Assembly: GCA_964368495.1 (NCBI GenBank) | Contig: CAYJAJ010000027.1 | Coordinates: forward strand, 1-21,111 | Reading direction: 5' to 3' | DNA from: CALVGQ01 sp964368495 | Lineage (GTDB): Bacteria > Bacillota_I > Bacilli_A > Erysipelotrichales > Erysipelotrichaceae | Length of the DNA stretch: 21,111 nucleotides | Shown: positions 1-8,082 of the stretch, one piece after another | How the letters are laid out: each line of letters begins with the position of its first letter | Numbering within the stretch: the first letter of the stretch is position 1 | The notes under the pieces: model-generated | The model's input: only the letters and a program-made list of their open reading frames with translations | Told to the model about the DNA's origin: nothing | Database searches by the model: none | Program-made: the position numbers and the translations under genes

Positions 1-672
1 GTTAGAAAAGAACTATTTAATTTATGTGATGAAGACTTTAGAAAGTTTTCAACTGCTTTAATACCAGGATGCGATAATTTAATGGGAGTTCGTATTCCGC
101 AATTAAGAAAAATTGCAAAAAGAATAGTTAAAGAAAATCCAATTGATTATTTGAATCATGCTAAAGAAGAATATTTTGAAGAAACAATGCTTAAAGCATT
201 AATTATTGGAAACATGAAGGCAGATATCGAAATTATTCTTGAACAAGTGATACTGTATGTACCTAAAATAACAAATTGGTCACTTTGCGATAGTTTCTGT
301 AATGAATTAAAAATTGTTCGTAATCATAAAAAAAGAGTCTATTCATTTTTACAAAATTATTATCAATCAAACAAAGCGTATGATGTAAGGTTTGCTGTTG
401 TATTACTCTTGTTTCACTTTATTGAAGATGAATATATCAATGATATACTGTTAATATGTGATGAAATTGCTCATGAAGATTATTATGTAAAAATGGCAGT
501 GGCGTGGTGTTTGCAAGTATGTTTTGTTCAATTTCCTAGTGAAACAATGAATTATTTACAAAACAATAAGTTAGATGATTTTACTTACAATAAAGCACTT
601 CAAAAAATAAAAGAGTCACTTCAAGTTGACAAAGAAACCAAGCATACAATCAGTTTGATGAAAAGAAAGTAG
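1..672 (+). CDS. AlkD-like DNA alkylation repair protein (5' partial)
   Basis: HEAT-like-repeat DNA glycosylase of the AlkD/AlkC family, which excises alkylated bases such as N3- and N7-methylpurines. The frame is open from base 1, so the gene starts upstream of the window. The ATG at 82 is internal: the 27 codons before it continue a family-like N-terminus running into the GVRIPQLRKIAK segment. Counted from that internal Met, Trp66 and Asp70 (in NWSLCDSF) have the same four-residue spacing as the catalytic Trp/Asp pair of Bacillus AlkD. Trp142 in the MAVAW segment may match the third aromatic residue. It is the first visible gene of a run with adaA and ogt, starting 8 bases before adaA, which supports a role in alkylation repair. 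Family assignment is firm; substrate range is inferred. Confidence 0.88.
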   Translation, partial: VRKELFNLCDEDFRKFSTALIPGCDNLMGVRIPQLRKIAKRIVKENPIDYLNHAKEEYFEETMLKALIIGNMKADIEIILEQVILYVPKITNWSLCDSFCNELKIVRNHKKRVYSFLQNYYQSNKAYDVRFAVVLLLFHFIEDEYINDILLICDEIAHEDYYVKMAVAWCLQVCFVQFPSETMNYLQNNKLDDFTYNKALQKIKESLQVDKETKHTISLMKRK

Positions 673-680
673 GGGATTAG

Positions 681-1229
681 ATGACATTTGATGAAATGTA
701 CAGTGCAATCATAGAAAACGATGAAAATTATGATACGTTATTTTTCTATGCAGTGAAGTCAACTGGAATTTACTGTAGACCATCATGTAAATCTAAAATT
801 CCCCAGAAGAAGAATGTTGAATTTTTCAATACATTAGATGAGGCTAGTCAGGCAGGATATCGGCCATGTAAAAGATGCAGAAGTGACTTGTTAAACTATC
901 AACCAATGAAAGAAATTGCAGAGAAATTAAAAAAATTAATTGATAAGATGTATAATGAATCAAAAGAGTTAAATAGCGAGATGAAAAAAATTGGACTATC
1001 TCATAAACGAATGGTTGAAGTATTTAAGGAAGAATATGGTATAACACTAAGTGGATACGTGAATGATTTAAGATTTAATGAAGCAAAAAGGCAACTTGCG
1101 ATGACAGATGTTGATATTATTGAAGTTGCACACGCTGTTGGATTTAGTAGTTTATCGTCATTCTATAGGTTTTTTAAGGAGAGAGCTAAAGTTTCTCCTG
1201 CAGTTTATCGTAAAGAAAATAAATGTTGA
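681..1229 (+). CDS. adaA: AdaA-type methylphosphotriester-DNA methyltransferase / AraC-family activator
   Basis: Sensor and activator of the adaptive response. The N-terminal Ada zinc domain (residues about 5-70) carries the four zinc ligands Cys32, Cys36, Cys63 and Cys66, in GIYCRPSC and RPCKRC. By analogy with E. coli Ada Cys38, Cys32 would take the methyl group from a methylphosphotriester and switch on DNA binding. The C-terminal half (about 95-178) is an AraC-type double helix-turn-helix, with a clear second HTH at residues 145-167 (IIEVAHAVGFSSLSSFYRFF). At 182 aa it is close to the roughly 210 aa of Bacillus AdaA. The O6-methylguanine methyltransferase is a separate downstream gene, as in Bacillus adaA-adaB. 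The first ATG after the alkD stop is used, with a GGGGATT-like ribosome site just before it. It probably autoactivates this operon, but the promoter is outside the window. Confidence 0.93.
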   Translation: MTFDEMYSAIIENDENYDTLFFYAVKSTGIYCRPSCKSKIPQKKNVEFFNTLDEASQAGYRPCKRCRSDLLNYQPMKEIAEKLKKLIDKMYNESKELNSEMKKIGLSHKRMVEVFKEEYGITLSGYVNDLRFNEAKRQLAMTDVDIIEVAHAVGFSSLSSFYRFFKERAKVSPAVYRKENKC

Positions 1230-1241
1230 TAAGGAGTATGT

Positions 1242-1706
1242 ATGGAAAAATTTGCGATTTATAAAACAGAATTAGGCTTTTTTAAAATAGCTTATGATGA
1301 AGAAGTTATTACTTTTTTCAAAAGATTAAATGAAGATAAAATTCAGGATTATGGTATAAAAACAGCATTAACTGATCGAGTGTATGTTCAATTATTAGAG
1401 TATTTAAATGGGAGTCGAAAACAATTTGATGTGCCTTATCAATTGAAGGGGACTGATTTTCAAATGAAAGTATGGAAAGCACTTTGTGATATCCCATATG
1501 GAGAAACAAGAAGTTACAAAGATATTGCAGTTGCTGTAGGGAATCCTAAAGCTAGTCGAGCTGTTGGAATGGCAAATAATAAAAATCCGATAACGGTACT
1601 GGTGCCCTGCCATCGCGTCATTGGGACATCAGGAAAGCTTGTTGGATATGCAGGAGGATTAGAAATGAAAAGAAAGATACTTAAAATGGAGGAAGAAAAC
1701 AAATGA
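1242..1706 (+). CDS. ogt: Methylated-DNA--protein-cysteine S-methyltransferase (O6-alkylguanine)
   Basis: Suicide repair enzyme that moves alkyl groups from O6-alkylguanine (and O4-alkylthymine) to its own cysteine. The 154 aa length is normal for Ogt/AdaB. The signature PCHRVIG is at residues 122-128 with acceptor Cys123. The helix-turn-helix segment with the conserved arginine finger (SRAVGMANNKNP, Arg106) comes just before it, and the domain starts near residue 71 with GTDFQMKVWKAL. A short N-terminal ribonuclease-like domain precedes it. It lies 12 bases after adaA with an AAGGAG site, and its TGA stop overlaps the next start as ATGA. Its neighbours place it in an alkylation-repair operon. 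Confidence is high; ogt versus adaB is only naming. Confidence 0.95.
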   Translation: MEKFAIYKTELGFFKIAYDEEVITFFKRLNEDKIQDYGIKTALTDRVYVQLLEYLNGSRKQFDVPYQLKGTDFQMKVWKALCDIPYGETRSYKDIAVAVGNPKASRAVGMANNKNPITVLVPCHRVIGTSGKLVGYAGGLEMKRKILKMEEENK

Positions 1707-2053
1707 GCAAGTATGTAGTGTTGTTTGAAGTAATACCGACAGCTGAAGGAAAAGAGAAATATTTAAAGTTAGCAGCAATGTTAAAACCTATGTTAACTGG
1801 ATTTGATGGGTTTATCAGTGCTGAGAGATTTCAAAGTTTGGCTGATGAGCGAAAATTACTTTCAATGAATGTTTGGGAAAGTGAAGAAGCAATGAGTAAG
1901 TGGCGTACTATGACAGAACATCGAATGAGTCAATTGGAAGGAAAAACAAAATTATTTGAAAGTTATAAAATATCTGTTGCCCAGGTTGTGAGGGAATATG
2001 ATGGAAATAATCGTCAACATGCACCGGATGATTCAAATGATTTTTTTAAGTAA
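1703..2053 (+). CDS. ABM-domain (antibiotic biosynthesis monooxygenase-like) small protein
   Basis: 116-residue protein of the ABM/YgiN dimeric alpha-beta barrel superfamily, which includes quinol monooxygenases and HmoA/IsdG-type haem monooxygenases. The pattern seen is an N-terminal beta strand (YVVLFEVIP), an amphipathic helix, FISAERFQS, then LLSMNVWESEEAMSKWR and a helix ending in the SYKISVAQVVREY strand. The ending is charged and disordered-looking. No catalytic residue can be assigned without a structure-based alignment. Its ATG overlaps the ogt TGA (ATGA), so it is translationally coupled to ogt and is probably part of the alkylation operon. A role in oxidising damaged metabolites or haem is possible but not shown by the sequence. 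Confidence 0.8.
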   Translation: MSKYVVLFEVIPTAEGKEKYLKLAAMLKPMLTGFDGFISAERFQSLADERKLLSMNVWESEEAMSKWRTMTEHRMSQLEGKTKLFESYKISVAQVVREYDGNNRQHAPDDSNDFFK

Positions 2054-2064
2054 TCCATTATTTT

Positions 2065-2095
2065 AGAATTGGTATTTAATCAATTCTTTTATTTT
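2065..2095 (+). terminator. Probable terminator of the alkylation-repair operon
   Basis: AGAATTG at 2065-2071 pairs with CAATTCT at 2081-2087 around a 9-base loop and is followed by TTTATTTT. The stem is AT-rich and weak, but it sits 12 bases after the stop of the ABM gene. Confidence 0.55.
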
Positions 2096-2116
2096 GTAGA
2101 AATGTACGACGACTTA

Positions 2117-2125
2117 TGGTATTAT
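2117..2125 (+). promoter_or_regulatory. Extended -10 promoter of the PLC-like gene
   Basis: TGgTATTAT at 2117-2125 is an extended -10 element. The -35 region is poor (TTGTAG at 2095-2100, 19 bases upstream). It is placed between the preceding terminator and the gene at 2161. Confidence 0.4.
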
Positions 2126-2160
2126 CAATCCAGGAAAAATTGTAAAAGGTGGTAAAAAAG

Positions 2161-2838
2161 ATGCCTTCATGGAAATTGCATTTAGCAGTAGCGACAGAAG
2201 TATTAAAAAAAATTCAATTTGAAAATGAGAACGAATTCTTATTTGGAAATGTACTTCCGGATATTAATGGTTATCTTAATTCAGATTTATCTTTTATACT
2301 ACCTCATGCAACGACTCATTATACATTTGAAAATAAGGAAAAGTTGAATAGACGAGAAATAGTTTTGGAAGATTTTTTGACTAAGACAACTTTAAAACAG
2401 CTCAAGTCATCTTTGATGATCGGGTATTATTCACATCTACTTACAGACTATTATTATAATATCTTAGTGATTGATAAAATGTTAATGTTTGAAAATAATC
2501 AGTTCATCGGGTTAAAAAAAGAGAATAAGATCATAGAGTGCAATTTTTTAAATATTGATTTATATAAACGAAATGATATGAATGTTTTTGAGAATGAATT
2601 AAAAATTGAGGTAAAAATACCTCAATTTACGAATGATTTACTTGAAAAAACTAATTCAATAGCGAAATTTTCCTTAAGTGAAGAAGATGTAAAAAAAATA
2701 ATTAAAACAGCAGAAAAACTTACTTCATCTAACAATTTAGAAAATGAATATGTATTGTTTAACTTTAATGAAATGTTTAACCATTTTGATGCATGTGTGA
2801 ATTTTGTTTGTACAAGTTTGAAAATAGGATTTAAATAG
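2161..2838 (+). CDS. Zinc-dependent phospholipase C-like hydrolase
   Basis: 225-residue protein resembling the zinc-dependent phospholipase C-like family of Gram-positive bacteria (start MPSWKLHLAV, then FLFGNVLPDIN). Candidate metal ligands fall where this family has them: His7, Asp34, His49 and His53 (LPHATTHY), His92 and Asp96 (GYYSHLLTD). No signal peptide is visible, so it is probably cytoplasmic and may not act on phospholipids. I chose the ATG at 2161 because AAAGGTGG (2145-2152) lies 8 bases before it. A GTG four codons upstream at 2149 would overlap that ribosome site. The gene is monocistronic, and its last 8 bases overlap the 3' end of the convergent MATE gene. Substrate unknown. 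Confidence 0.65.
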   Translation: MPSWKLHLAVATEVLKKIQFENENEFLFGNVLPDINGYLNSDLSFILPHATTHYTFENKEKLNRREIVLEDFLTKTTLKQLKSSLMIGYYSHLLTDYYYNILVIDKMLMFENNQFIGLKKENKIIECNFLNIDLYKRNDMNVFENELKIEVKIPQFTNDLLEKTNSIAKFSLSEEDVKKIIKTAEKLTSSNNLENEYVLFNFNEMFNHFDACVNFVCTSLKIGFK

Positions 2839-4111
2839 AATGTTTTAACATAAAAAAGGCAAGGATGAATACAGATAACTCTGTAAAAGGCATTGCGAGC
2901 CATACACCATTTAATCCGAAGAAAGAGGATAAGATAATTGCAGATGGAATGATTAGTAAAAATCCTCTAAGTATTGAAATAAAAAAAGCGTGTTTTGCTT
3001 TTGCAATCGAACTAAAATACATTGCTGTGATGATGTTCACTCCTACAAAAAGAAATGAGGAGAAATAGATTAAGATTCCGTTTTTAGCAATGTAAAACAG
3101 CTCGACATTTGTCTCTTTGTTAAATGCCGCGATAATGGGTTGTGAGTACACAACTGAGGTGATATAGACAAATAATGATAGTACTGTGGATGTGATGATA
3201 GCATACTTTAATATTCTTTTAATTTCGCTATGACTATTTTGTCCAAAATAACGACTAATTATTGGTTGAATACCTTGAGCGATACCACTAAAAATGGCTA
3301 CAATAACAAGGGCAATGTTTGTGACAATCCCATAGGCTGCAACTCCAATATTTCCTGCAAGATTTAAAATCAATATGTTAAATACAATGATTACAATACC
3401 AGTAGAAAATTCAGTTATTAACGATGAAATACCTAATGATGAAATATCAAGAATACTGCTAATTTTAGGAGTATCTTTATCAAGTTTAAATGTGTTTTTG
3501 TTTTTTATAAAATGAATTGATAAAATGCATAAGCCAATGACTGGGGCTAAACCAGTTGCCAAGGCTGCACCAATCATACCCATTTGTAATGGAAAAATTA
3601 ATATATAGTCCAATATGATATTGGAAAAGCTACCGATTAACATAGCAGACATGGCAAGCTTTGGATTACCATCATTTCTAACAAAGCAAGTAATCACATT
3701 GTTTAATAAAAACATAGGAGAAAAACAACATATTATTCTTAAATAATGAGTTGTGTTTTCAATTGTATCAAGTTTCGCACCTAAAATAGTAGCTAATTCA
3801 TTGGAAAAAAAACATCCAATAGTAAGAAAAACAAAAGCTGAAAACATTGTAGCAAAAATGGATTGAGTGAATACGTTCTTACAGCTGGAGATAGAGTATC
3901 GTGTTGACCCACCAATGCCAATCATTAGTCCGGTTCCATGAATAAAACTATATGCAGGCAAAGCAATGTTCAATGCGGCTAATCCATTTATTCCAATTCC
4001 TTGTGCAATAAAAAAAGTATCTGCAAGAATGTAGCATGATAAGCCAATCATCCCTAAAATATTTAGTGAAACATATTTAATAAATTCTTTTTTTATGGTT
4101 GCATTCTTCAT
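2831..4111 (-). CDS. MATE family efflux transporter
   Basis: 426-residue polytopic membrane protein with about 12 hydrophobic helices and the two-lobe MATE layout. The N-lobe carries ILADTFFIAQGIGINGLAALNIALP, with the typical small-residue first and second helices. The second lobe starts near residue 230 with SSLITEFSTGIVIIVFNILIL and GIAQGIQPIISRYFGQ. It probably exports cationic drugs or metabolites by Na+ or H+ antiport, most like the MepA/DinF-type branch. The ATG has GGAG five to eight bases upstream on the minus strand. It is transcribed alone, divergently from cadA and convergently with the PLC-like gene. Substrate cannot be read from the sequence. Confidence 0.9.
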   Translation of the reverse strand: MKNATIKKEFIKYVSLNILGMIGLSCYILADTFFIAQGIGINGLAALNIALPAYSFIHGTGLMIGIGGSTRYSISSCKNVFTQSIFATMFSAFVFLTIGCFFSNELATILGAKLDTIENTTHYLRIICCFSPMFLLNNVITCFVRNDGNPKLAMSAMLIGSFSNIILDYILIFPLQMGMIGAALATGLAPVIGLCILSIHFIKNKNTFKLDKDTPKISSILDISSLGISSLITEFSTGIVIIVFNILILNLAGNIGVAAYGIVTNIALVIVAIFSGIAQGIQPIISRYFGQNSHSEIKRILKYAIITSTVLSLFVYITSVVYSQPIIAAFNKETNVELFYIAKNGILIYFSSFLFVGVNIITAMYFSSIAKAKHAFFISILRGFLLIIPSAIILSSFFGLNGVWLAMPFTELSVFILAFFMLKHSI

Positions 4112-4174
4112 AACTTCTCCAATAAATTGCCATTTAACTTAGGTGTGTAATTGATGATAAGATTTTATTTTTGA

Positions 4175-4183
4175 AGTATACCA
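4175..4183 (-). promoter_or_regulatory. Extended -10 promoter of the MATE gene
   Basis: On the minus strand the sequence reads TGgTATACT, an extended -10 motif, about 64 bases upstream of the MATE ATG. No convincing -35 is seen. Confidence 0.4.
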
Positions 4184-4215
4184 TATTAAAAAAATAAATT
4201 CTACACGAAAATCTA

Positions 4216-4244
4216 TTGACATCAGTGAATCAATTTTATAATAT
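4216..4244 (+). promoter_or_regulatory. Promoter of the cadA-like ATPase gene
   Basis: A consensus -35 TTGACA is at 4216-4221. The -10 can be read as TATAAT at 4237-4242 (15-base spacer) or TAATAT at 4239-4244 (17-base spacer). Metal-sensor promoters often have abnormal spacing, but here both readings are possible. The operator begins 2-4 bases downstream. Confidence 0.65.
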
Positions 4245-4245
4245 T

Positions 4246-4271
4246 AACATATGAATAAATGTTCATATGTT
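4246..4271 (+). promoter_or_regulatory. ArsR/SmtB-family metal-sensor operator
   Basis: Perfect inverted repeat: AACATATGAA at 4246-4255 and TTCATATGTT at 4262-4271, separated by TAAATG. The core ATGAA-N6-TTCAT has the form of operators bound by SmtB, CzrA and CadC-type repressors. It covers the expected transcription start of cadA, so a bound repressor would block transcription until Zn, Cd or Pb releases it. No ArsR-family gene is present in this window, so the regulator must act from elsewhere. Confidence 0.8.
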
Positions 4272-4285
4272 AGGAGGAAGAATTA

Positions 4286-6691
4286 ATGAATAGTAAAGAC
4301 AAACAAGTGGAAAATTGTGATTGTGCAATAGAAGATAACAATAAAATTTCAAAGAATCAACTCAATGGAGTTAATCATGATACTTTTCTTTTAGAAAATT
4401 TAAATTGTGCAAACTGTGCAAATAAAATCGAGGCAAAGATAAATCAGATTGATACAGTTGAACACGCTAATGTTGTTTTTTCAACTAAACAACTTCATAT
4501 TAGAGCACAGAATATAGAAGAACTGATACCTCAAATTCAGGAAATTTGTACATCTTTTGAAGATGAAATTGTGGTAAAGAGAAAAAAAACGATTCCTACA
4601 CAGGTTGCAATATATACTTTAATGAATTTGGAATGTGCAAATTGTGCGAGTAAAATTGAAAATGATTTAAATGAATTAGATGTTGTCAATGAAGCAACAA
4701 TTACTTTTGCGACAAAAAGGCTGAAAATTGTTTCTAAAAGACAATTAGAAGTTGAAACAATACGTGAAATTTGCCATAAATATGAGGAAGAGATTGAGGT
4801 TGTTTCCAAAGGGGAAACCATACAAAATGAAGATAGCAAAAAAGATTTGTATACCTTATTAATTGGGAGTATATTATTTATTCTTTCGATATTATTATCA
4901 ATGATTGATGGTTTTAATAGTAACTCATTTATAATGATGTCAATTTATATTGCTTCGTATTTAACTTTAGGTAGTGGTGTTTTGTTGACAGCATTAAAAA
5001 ATATGAAAAAAGGTCTTATCTTTGATGAAAATTTTTTGATGAGTGTTGCGACACTAGGCGCATTTGTGATTGCTGAGTATTCTGAGGCAGTTGGGGTCAT
5101 GTTGTTTTTTAGAGTTGGTAGTTATTTTGAACACATCGCTGTTGAAAGAAGCAGAAAACAAATCATGGAGGCAATTAATTTACATGCTGATGTTGTGACA
5201 CTCATAAAAGGTGAAAATGAAGAAGTGATAGCAACAGAAGACGTGAAAGTAAATGATGTGTTGTTAATTAAGGTTGGAGATAAAATTGCTTTGGATGGGA
5301 CGGTAATCGATGGAGAAAGCTATCTTGATACTTCTGCAATTAATGGGGAACCTGTTTTAATGAAAGTTGAAAAAGGATCGAAAGTTTTATCTGGGTATAT
5401 GAACACAAGTGGTGTCATTATGATGCGAGTTGATAAGGTTCTTGAGGATTCATTGGTTTCAAAAATATTAGAATCTGTAGAGAATGCAGCCGCTAACAAG
5501 CCAAAAATTGACCATTTCATTAGTCGATTCGCAAGAATTTATACACCGATTGTTGTCGCAATTGCAATATTTACAGCTATAGGAATGCCAATCATTTTAC
5601 AAGAAGAATTTTATCCATGGATTTATACAGCATTAAGTTTTCTTGTTATGTCATGTCCATGTGCATTGGTGTTAAGTGTGCCATTGGCTTATTTTTGTGG
5701 TATAGGAGCAGGTAGTAAGCGTGGAATTTTATTTAAAGGCGGTGTTGTTTTAGAAGGATTAGCTAAAATTAAAGCTGTAGTATTGGATAAAACAGGGACA
5801 GTAACAAAAGGAAACTTCGTTGTTCAAGAAATCAATGTTTTTACAGAATTAAGTGAAACTGAAGTGCTTTCTTATGTTGGGGCAGCTGAGAAACATTCAA
5901 ATCATCCCATTGCGAAAAGTATATTAAATAAAGTGCAGGAAAATAAAGTTTCTGTTGTTAAAGTTAGTCAATTATCTGAAATCTCAGGTAAAGGAGTTAA
6001 AGCAGAAATTAATGACAAAATACTGCTTTGTGGAAACGAAGCTTTAATGAAAGAATTCAATATTGATTTAAAAAAACGAAGTGAAGTTGTAGTGGGCAGT
6101 GAAGTGCTTGTTGCTTATGAAAATCAACTTATTGCTCAAATAATTATTTCGGATACCGTTAAAGATGAGGCAGCCAGTGCAATAAGCCGTATAAACAAAT
6201 CAGGCATTGTGAGTGCTATGCTTACAGGTGATAATGAGATAAGCGCTAATCAAATTGCGAAATCAGTAAATATCAGTGATGTGAGGTCTTCTCTTTTACC
6301 TACTGAAAAATATGAAGAATTACAAAAAATACGTGAAAAATATGGAAGCACAATGTTTGTGGGCGATGGAATTAATGATGCAGTCGTACTCGCTGGTGCT
6401 GATGTAGGTGCTGCAATGGGAAGTGGATCTGATGTGGCAATTGAAGCTGCAGACATCGTATTTATGAATAGCAATGTTGATGCCATTGCGACATCGATAG
6501 AAATATCTAAAAAAACAACATCTATTGCTAAACAAAATGTGATTGGCGCTATCGCAATTAAAATTGTTGTTATGATTTTAGGTTTAACTGGCATCTATTC
6601 CAATATGTGGTTAGCCGTGTTTGCAGATACAGGAGTAGCATTTATTTGTATTTTAAATTCCATACGTATTTTATATAAAAAATATCAATAA
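4286..6691 (+). CDS. cadA: Zn/Cd/Pb-translocating P1B-type ATPase
   Basis: Heavy-metal efflux ATPase in the plasma membrane, 801 aa. The N-terminus has a CDC (Cys11, Cys13) and two HMA domains whose CxxC is written CANC (Cys41-Cys44 and Cys117-Cys120). Membrane helices follow from about residue 187. The actuator loop is INGEP (353-357), the transport motif is CPC (457-459), the phosphorylated residue is Asp501 in DKTGT, HP is at 540-541, TGDN at 647-650 and GDGINDA at 693-699. The last helix contains FADTGVA with Asp781, the acidic residue typical of Zn/Cd/Pb (P1B-2) pumps rather than Cu pumps. AGGAGG lies just before the ATG. The gene is monocistronic with an ArsR-type operator upstream and a terminator after it. 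The N in NGE replaces the usual T of TGE. Confidence 0.93.
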   Translation: MNSKDKQVENCDCAIEDNNKISKNQLNGVNHDTFLLENLNCANCANKIEAKINQIDTVEHANVVFSTKQLHIRAQNIEELIPQIQEICTSFEDEIVVKRKKTIPTQVAIYTLMNLECANCASKIENDLNELDVVNEATITFATKRLKIVSKRQLEVETIREICHKYEEEIEVVSKGETIQNEDSKKDLYTLLIGSILFILSILLSMIDGFNSNSFIMMSIYIASYLTLGSGVLLTALKNMKKGLIFDENFLMSVATLGAFVIAEYSEAVGVMLFFRVGSYFEHIAVERSRKQIMEAINLHADVVTLIKGENEEVIATEDVKVNDVLLIKVGDKIALDGTVIDGESYLDTSAINGEPVLMKVEKGSKVLSGYMNTSGVIMMRVDKVLEDSLVSKILESVENAAANKPKIDHFISRFARIYTPIVVAIAIFTAIGMPIILQEEFYPWIYTALSFLVMSCPCALVLSVPLAYFCGIGAGSKRGILFKGGVVLEGLAKIKAVVLDKTGTVTKGNFVVQEINVFTELSETEVLSYVGAAEKHSNHPIAKSILNKVQENKVSVVKVSQLSEISGKGVKAEINDKILLCGNEALMKEFNIDLKKRSEVVVGSEVLVAYENQLIAQIIISDTVKDEAASAISRINKSGIVSAMLTGDNEISANQIAKSVNISDVRSSLLPTEKYEELQKIREKYGSTMFVGDGINDAVVLAGADVGAAMGSGSDVAIEAADIVFMNSNVDAIATSIEISKKTTSIAKQNVIGAIAIKIVVMILGLTGIYSNMWLAVFADTGVAFICILNSIRILYKKYQ

Positions 6692-6719
6692 AATTAATCA
6701 TAACTAATGCAAGTATTTC

Positions 6720-6755
6720 GGCTGTTGATAAAAAATCAAACAGCCTTTTATTTTT
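6720..6755 (+). terminator. Terminator of the cadA-like gene
   Basis: GGCTGTT(GAT) at 6720-6729 pairs with (ATC)A-AACAGCC ending at 6744, with one bulged A, followed by TTTTATTTTT. It starts 28 bases after the stop codon. Confidence 0.85.
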
Positions 6756-6833
6756 CTGTATAGCTACAGTGTATGTATTATTATTCCTATTTGTAGCGTT
6801 TTAAATACGTGTGATTTTCATGGATTACATAAT

Positions 6834-6865
6834 AAAAACCAAGTTTTTGACAAAGCTTGGTTTTT
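6834..6865 (-). terminator. Terminator of the M20 amidohydrolase gene (possibly bidirectional)
   Basis: AAAAACCAAG at 6834-6843 and CTTGGTTTTT at 6856-6865 form a perfect 10-bp stem with a 12-base loop. On the minus strand it ends in TTTTTATT and lies about 10 bases past the amidohydrolase stop. The plus-strand side also ends in a T run. Confidence 0.85.
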
Positions 6866-6874
6866 ATAAACAGT

Positions 6875-8047
6875 TTAATTAAAAGACAACACATTGGCAA
6901 TATGAAGAGCAACTCCATATTTTAATGCCTCTTGATCAACTATAAATTCAGAGGTATGTGCTTTGGCAGTATACCCTTTTTCGAAATTTGCACATCCTAA
7001 ATTAAAGAACGCTCCTTTTGCATGTTTTAAGAAAAAGGAAAAATCTTCGGCACCAAGAGATGGAATCTTTCTAATGGTAACATTTTCTTTTGAAAATAAT
7101 TCACAAGCGTTTTTATAAACTAAATCCACCATTTCATTATCATTAACTAAGGAATCATATCCTTTTTCGATATCAATGGAAAATTTTGCTTCATTAGCAT
7201 GGCAAGTATTTTCGATGATTTCACAAATTCTTTGCTTAGTATAGTTTCTTGTTTTCTCATTAAGTGTACGAAGTGTAGCTAATAATTCAACCTCATCACA
7301 GATGATGTTTTGTCTAATGCCACCGTGAATAGCTCCGATTGTAAAAACGACAGAATCAGTAGGTGAAATATTTCGGCTAACTAGTGTTTGAAGTGCGTTA
7401 ATTACCTGGGCTGAACAAACGATGGCATCTACACCATGATGTGGATAGGCGCCATGAGCTTTTTTACCTAATATTTTAATTTTGAACGTATCTGTTGAAG
7501 CGTTCATTGAATCATAAACAAGCTCAATTTGTCCACTACTTAGCTCTGGTGTTACATGCAATCCAAAAACGTGGTCAACAGGTGGGTTTTTCATGCACCC
7601 ATCTTCAATCATTCTTAATGCTCCACCGTCTGTTTCTTCAGCAGGTTGGAAAAAGAATTTCACATTGATGTTTAATTCATCTTTCATTTCATACAATAAT
7701 TTGCATGCACCAAGCACCATTGCTGTATGAGCGTCATGACCACATGCATGCATGGTGTTTTCATGTTTTGATTTAAATGGTAAATCATTTTTTTCTTGTA
7801 TAGGTAAGGCATCTATATCAGCTCTAAGAGCAATTGTTTTTTTATTTTTATGATTAATGATGCTGGCAACAACTGCAGTGTGGTTGTCAAATGTGGTGTA
7901 TTCTATTCCAATTTCTTCTAAAACACTTATGATTTTTTCTCTTGTTTTGAATTCTTTTAGTCCAATTTCAGGAATCATATGTAGTTCTTGATAAATATTT
8001 TTTAGCCAATTTTCTATATGAAATGATTTATTTAAACTATTTTTCAT
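6875..8047 (-). CDS. M20D-family amidohydrolase (N-acyl amino acid / N-acetyl-DAP deacetylase type)
   Basis: 390-residue cytoplasmic metallo-amidohydrolase of the M20D group, which includes hippurate hydrolases, IAA-amino acid hydrolases and N-acetyldiaminopimelate deacetylase. The family's binuclear metal ligands are visible: Cys102 and His104 in ACGHDAHT, Glu138 (with the general base at Glu137) in QPAEE, His164 in GLHV and His364 in AHTSEF. The dimerisation insert lies between, at about 185-295. The exact acyl-amino acid substrate cannot be read from sequence. Its position next to the lysine-riboswitch operon, divergently transcribed, makes a DAP/lysine-related deacylation attractive but unproven. 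AGAAGGAG precedes the ATG, a TTTACA-N17-TATAAA promoter lies upstream and a strong terminator follows. Confidence 0.9.
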   Translation of the reverse strand: MKNSLNKSFHIENWLKNIYQELHMIPEIGLKEFKTREKIISVLEEIGIEYTTFDNHTAVVASIINHKNKKTIALRADIDALPIQEKNDLPFKSKHENTMHACGHDAHTAMVLGACKLLYEMKDELNINVKFFFQPAEETDGGALRMIEDGCMKNPPVDHVFGLHVTPELSSGQIELVYDSMNASTDTFKIKILGKKAHGAYPHHGVDAIVCSAQVINALQTLVSRNISPTDSVVFTIGAIHGGIRQNIICDEVELLATLRTLNEKTRNYTKQRICEIIENTCHANEAKFSIDIEKGYDSLVNDNEMVDLVYKNACELFSKENVTIRKIPSLGAEDFSFFLKHAKGAFFNLGCANFEKGYTAKAHTSEFIVDQEALKYGVALHIANVLSFN

Positions 8048-8082
8048 TTTTTTCTCCTTCTAAACACCAGGGTTCTAACATA

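Noticed and set aside
2865..3068. 67-codon plus-strand frame inside the MATE gene
   Set aside because: Antisense shadow of a well-supported membrane protein gene.
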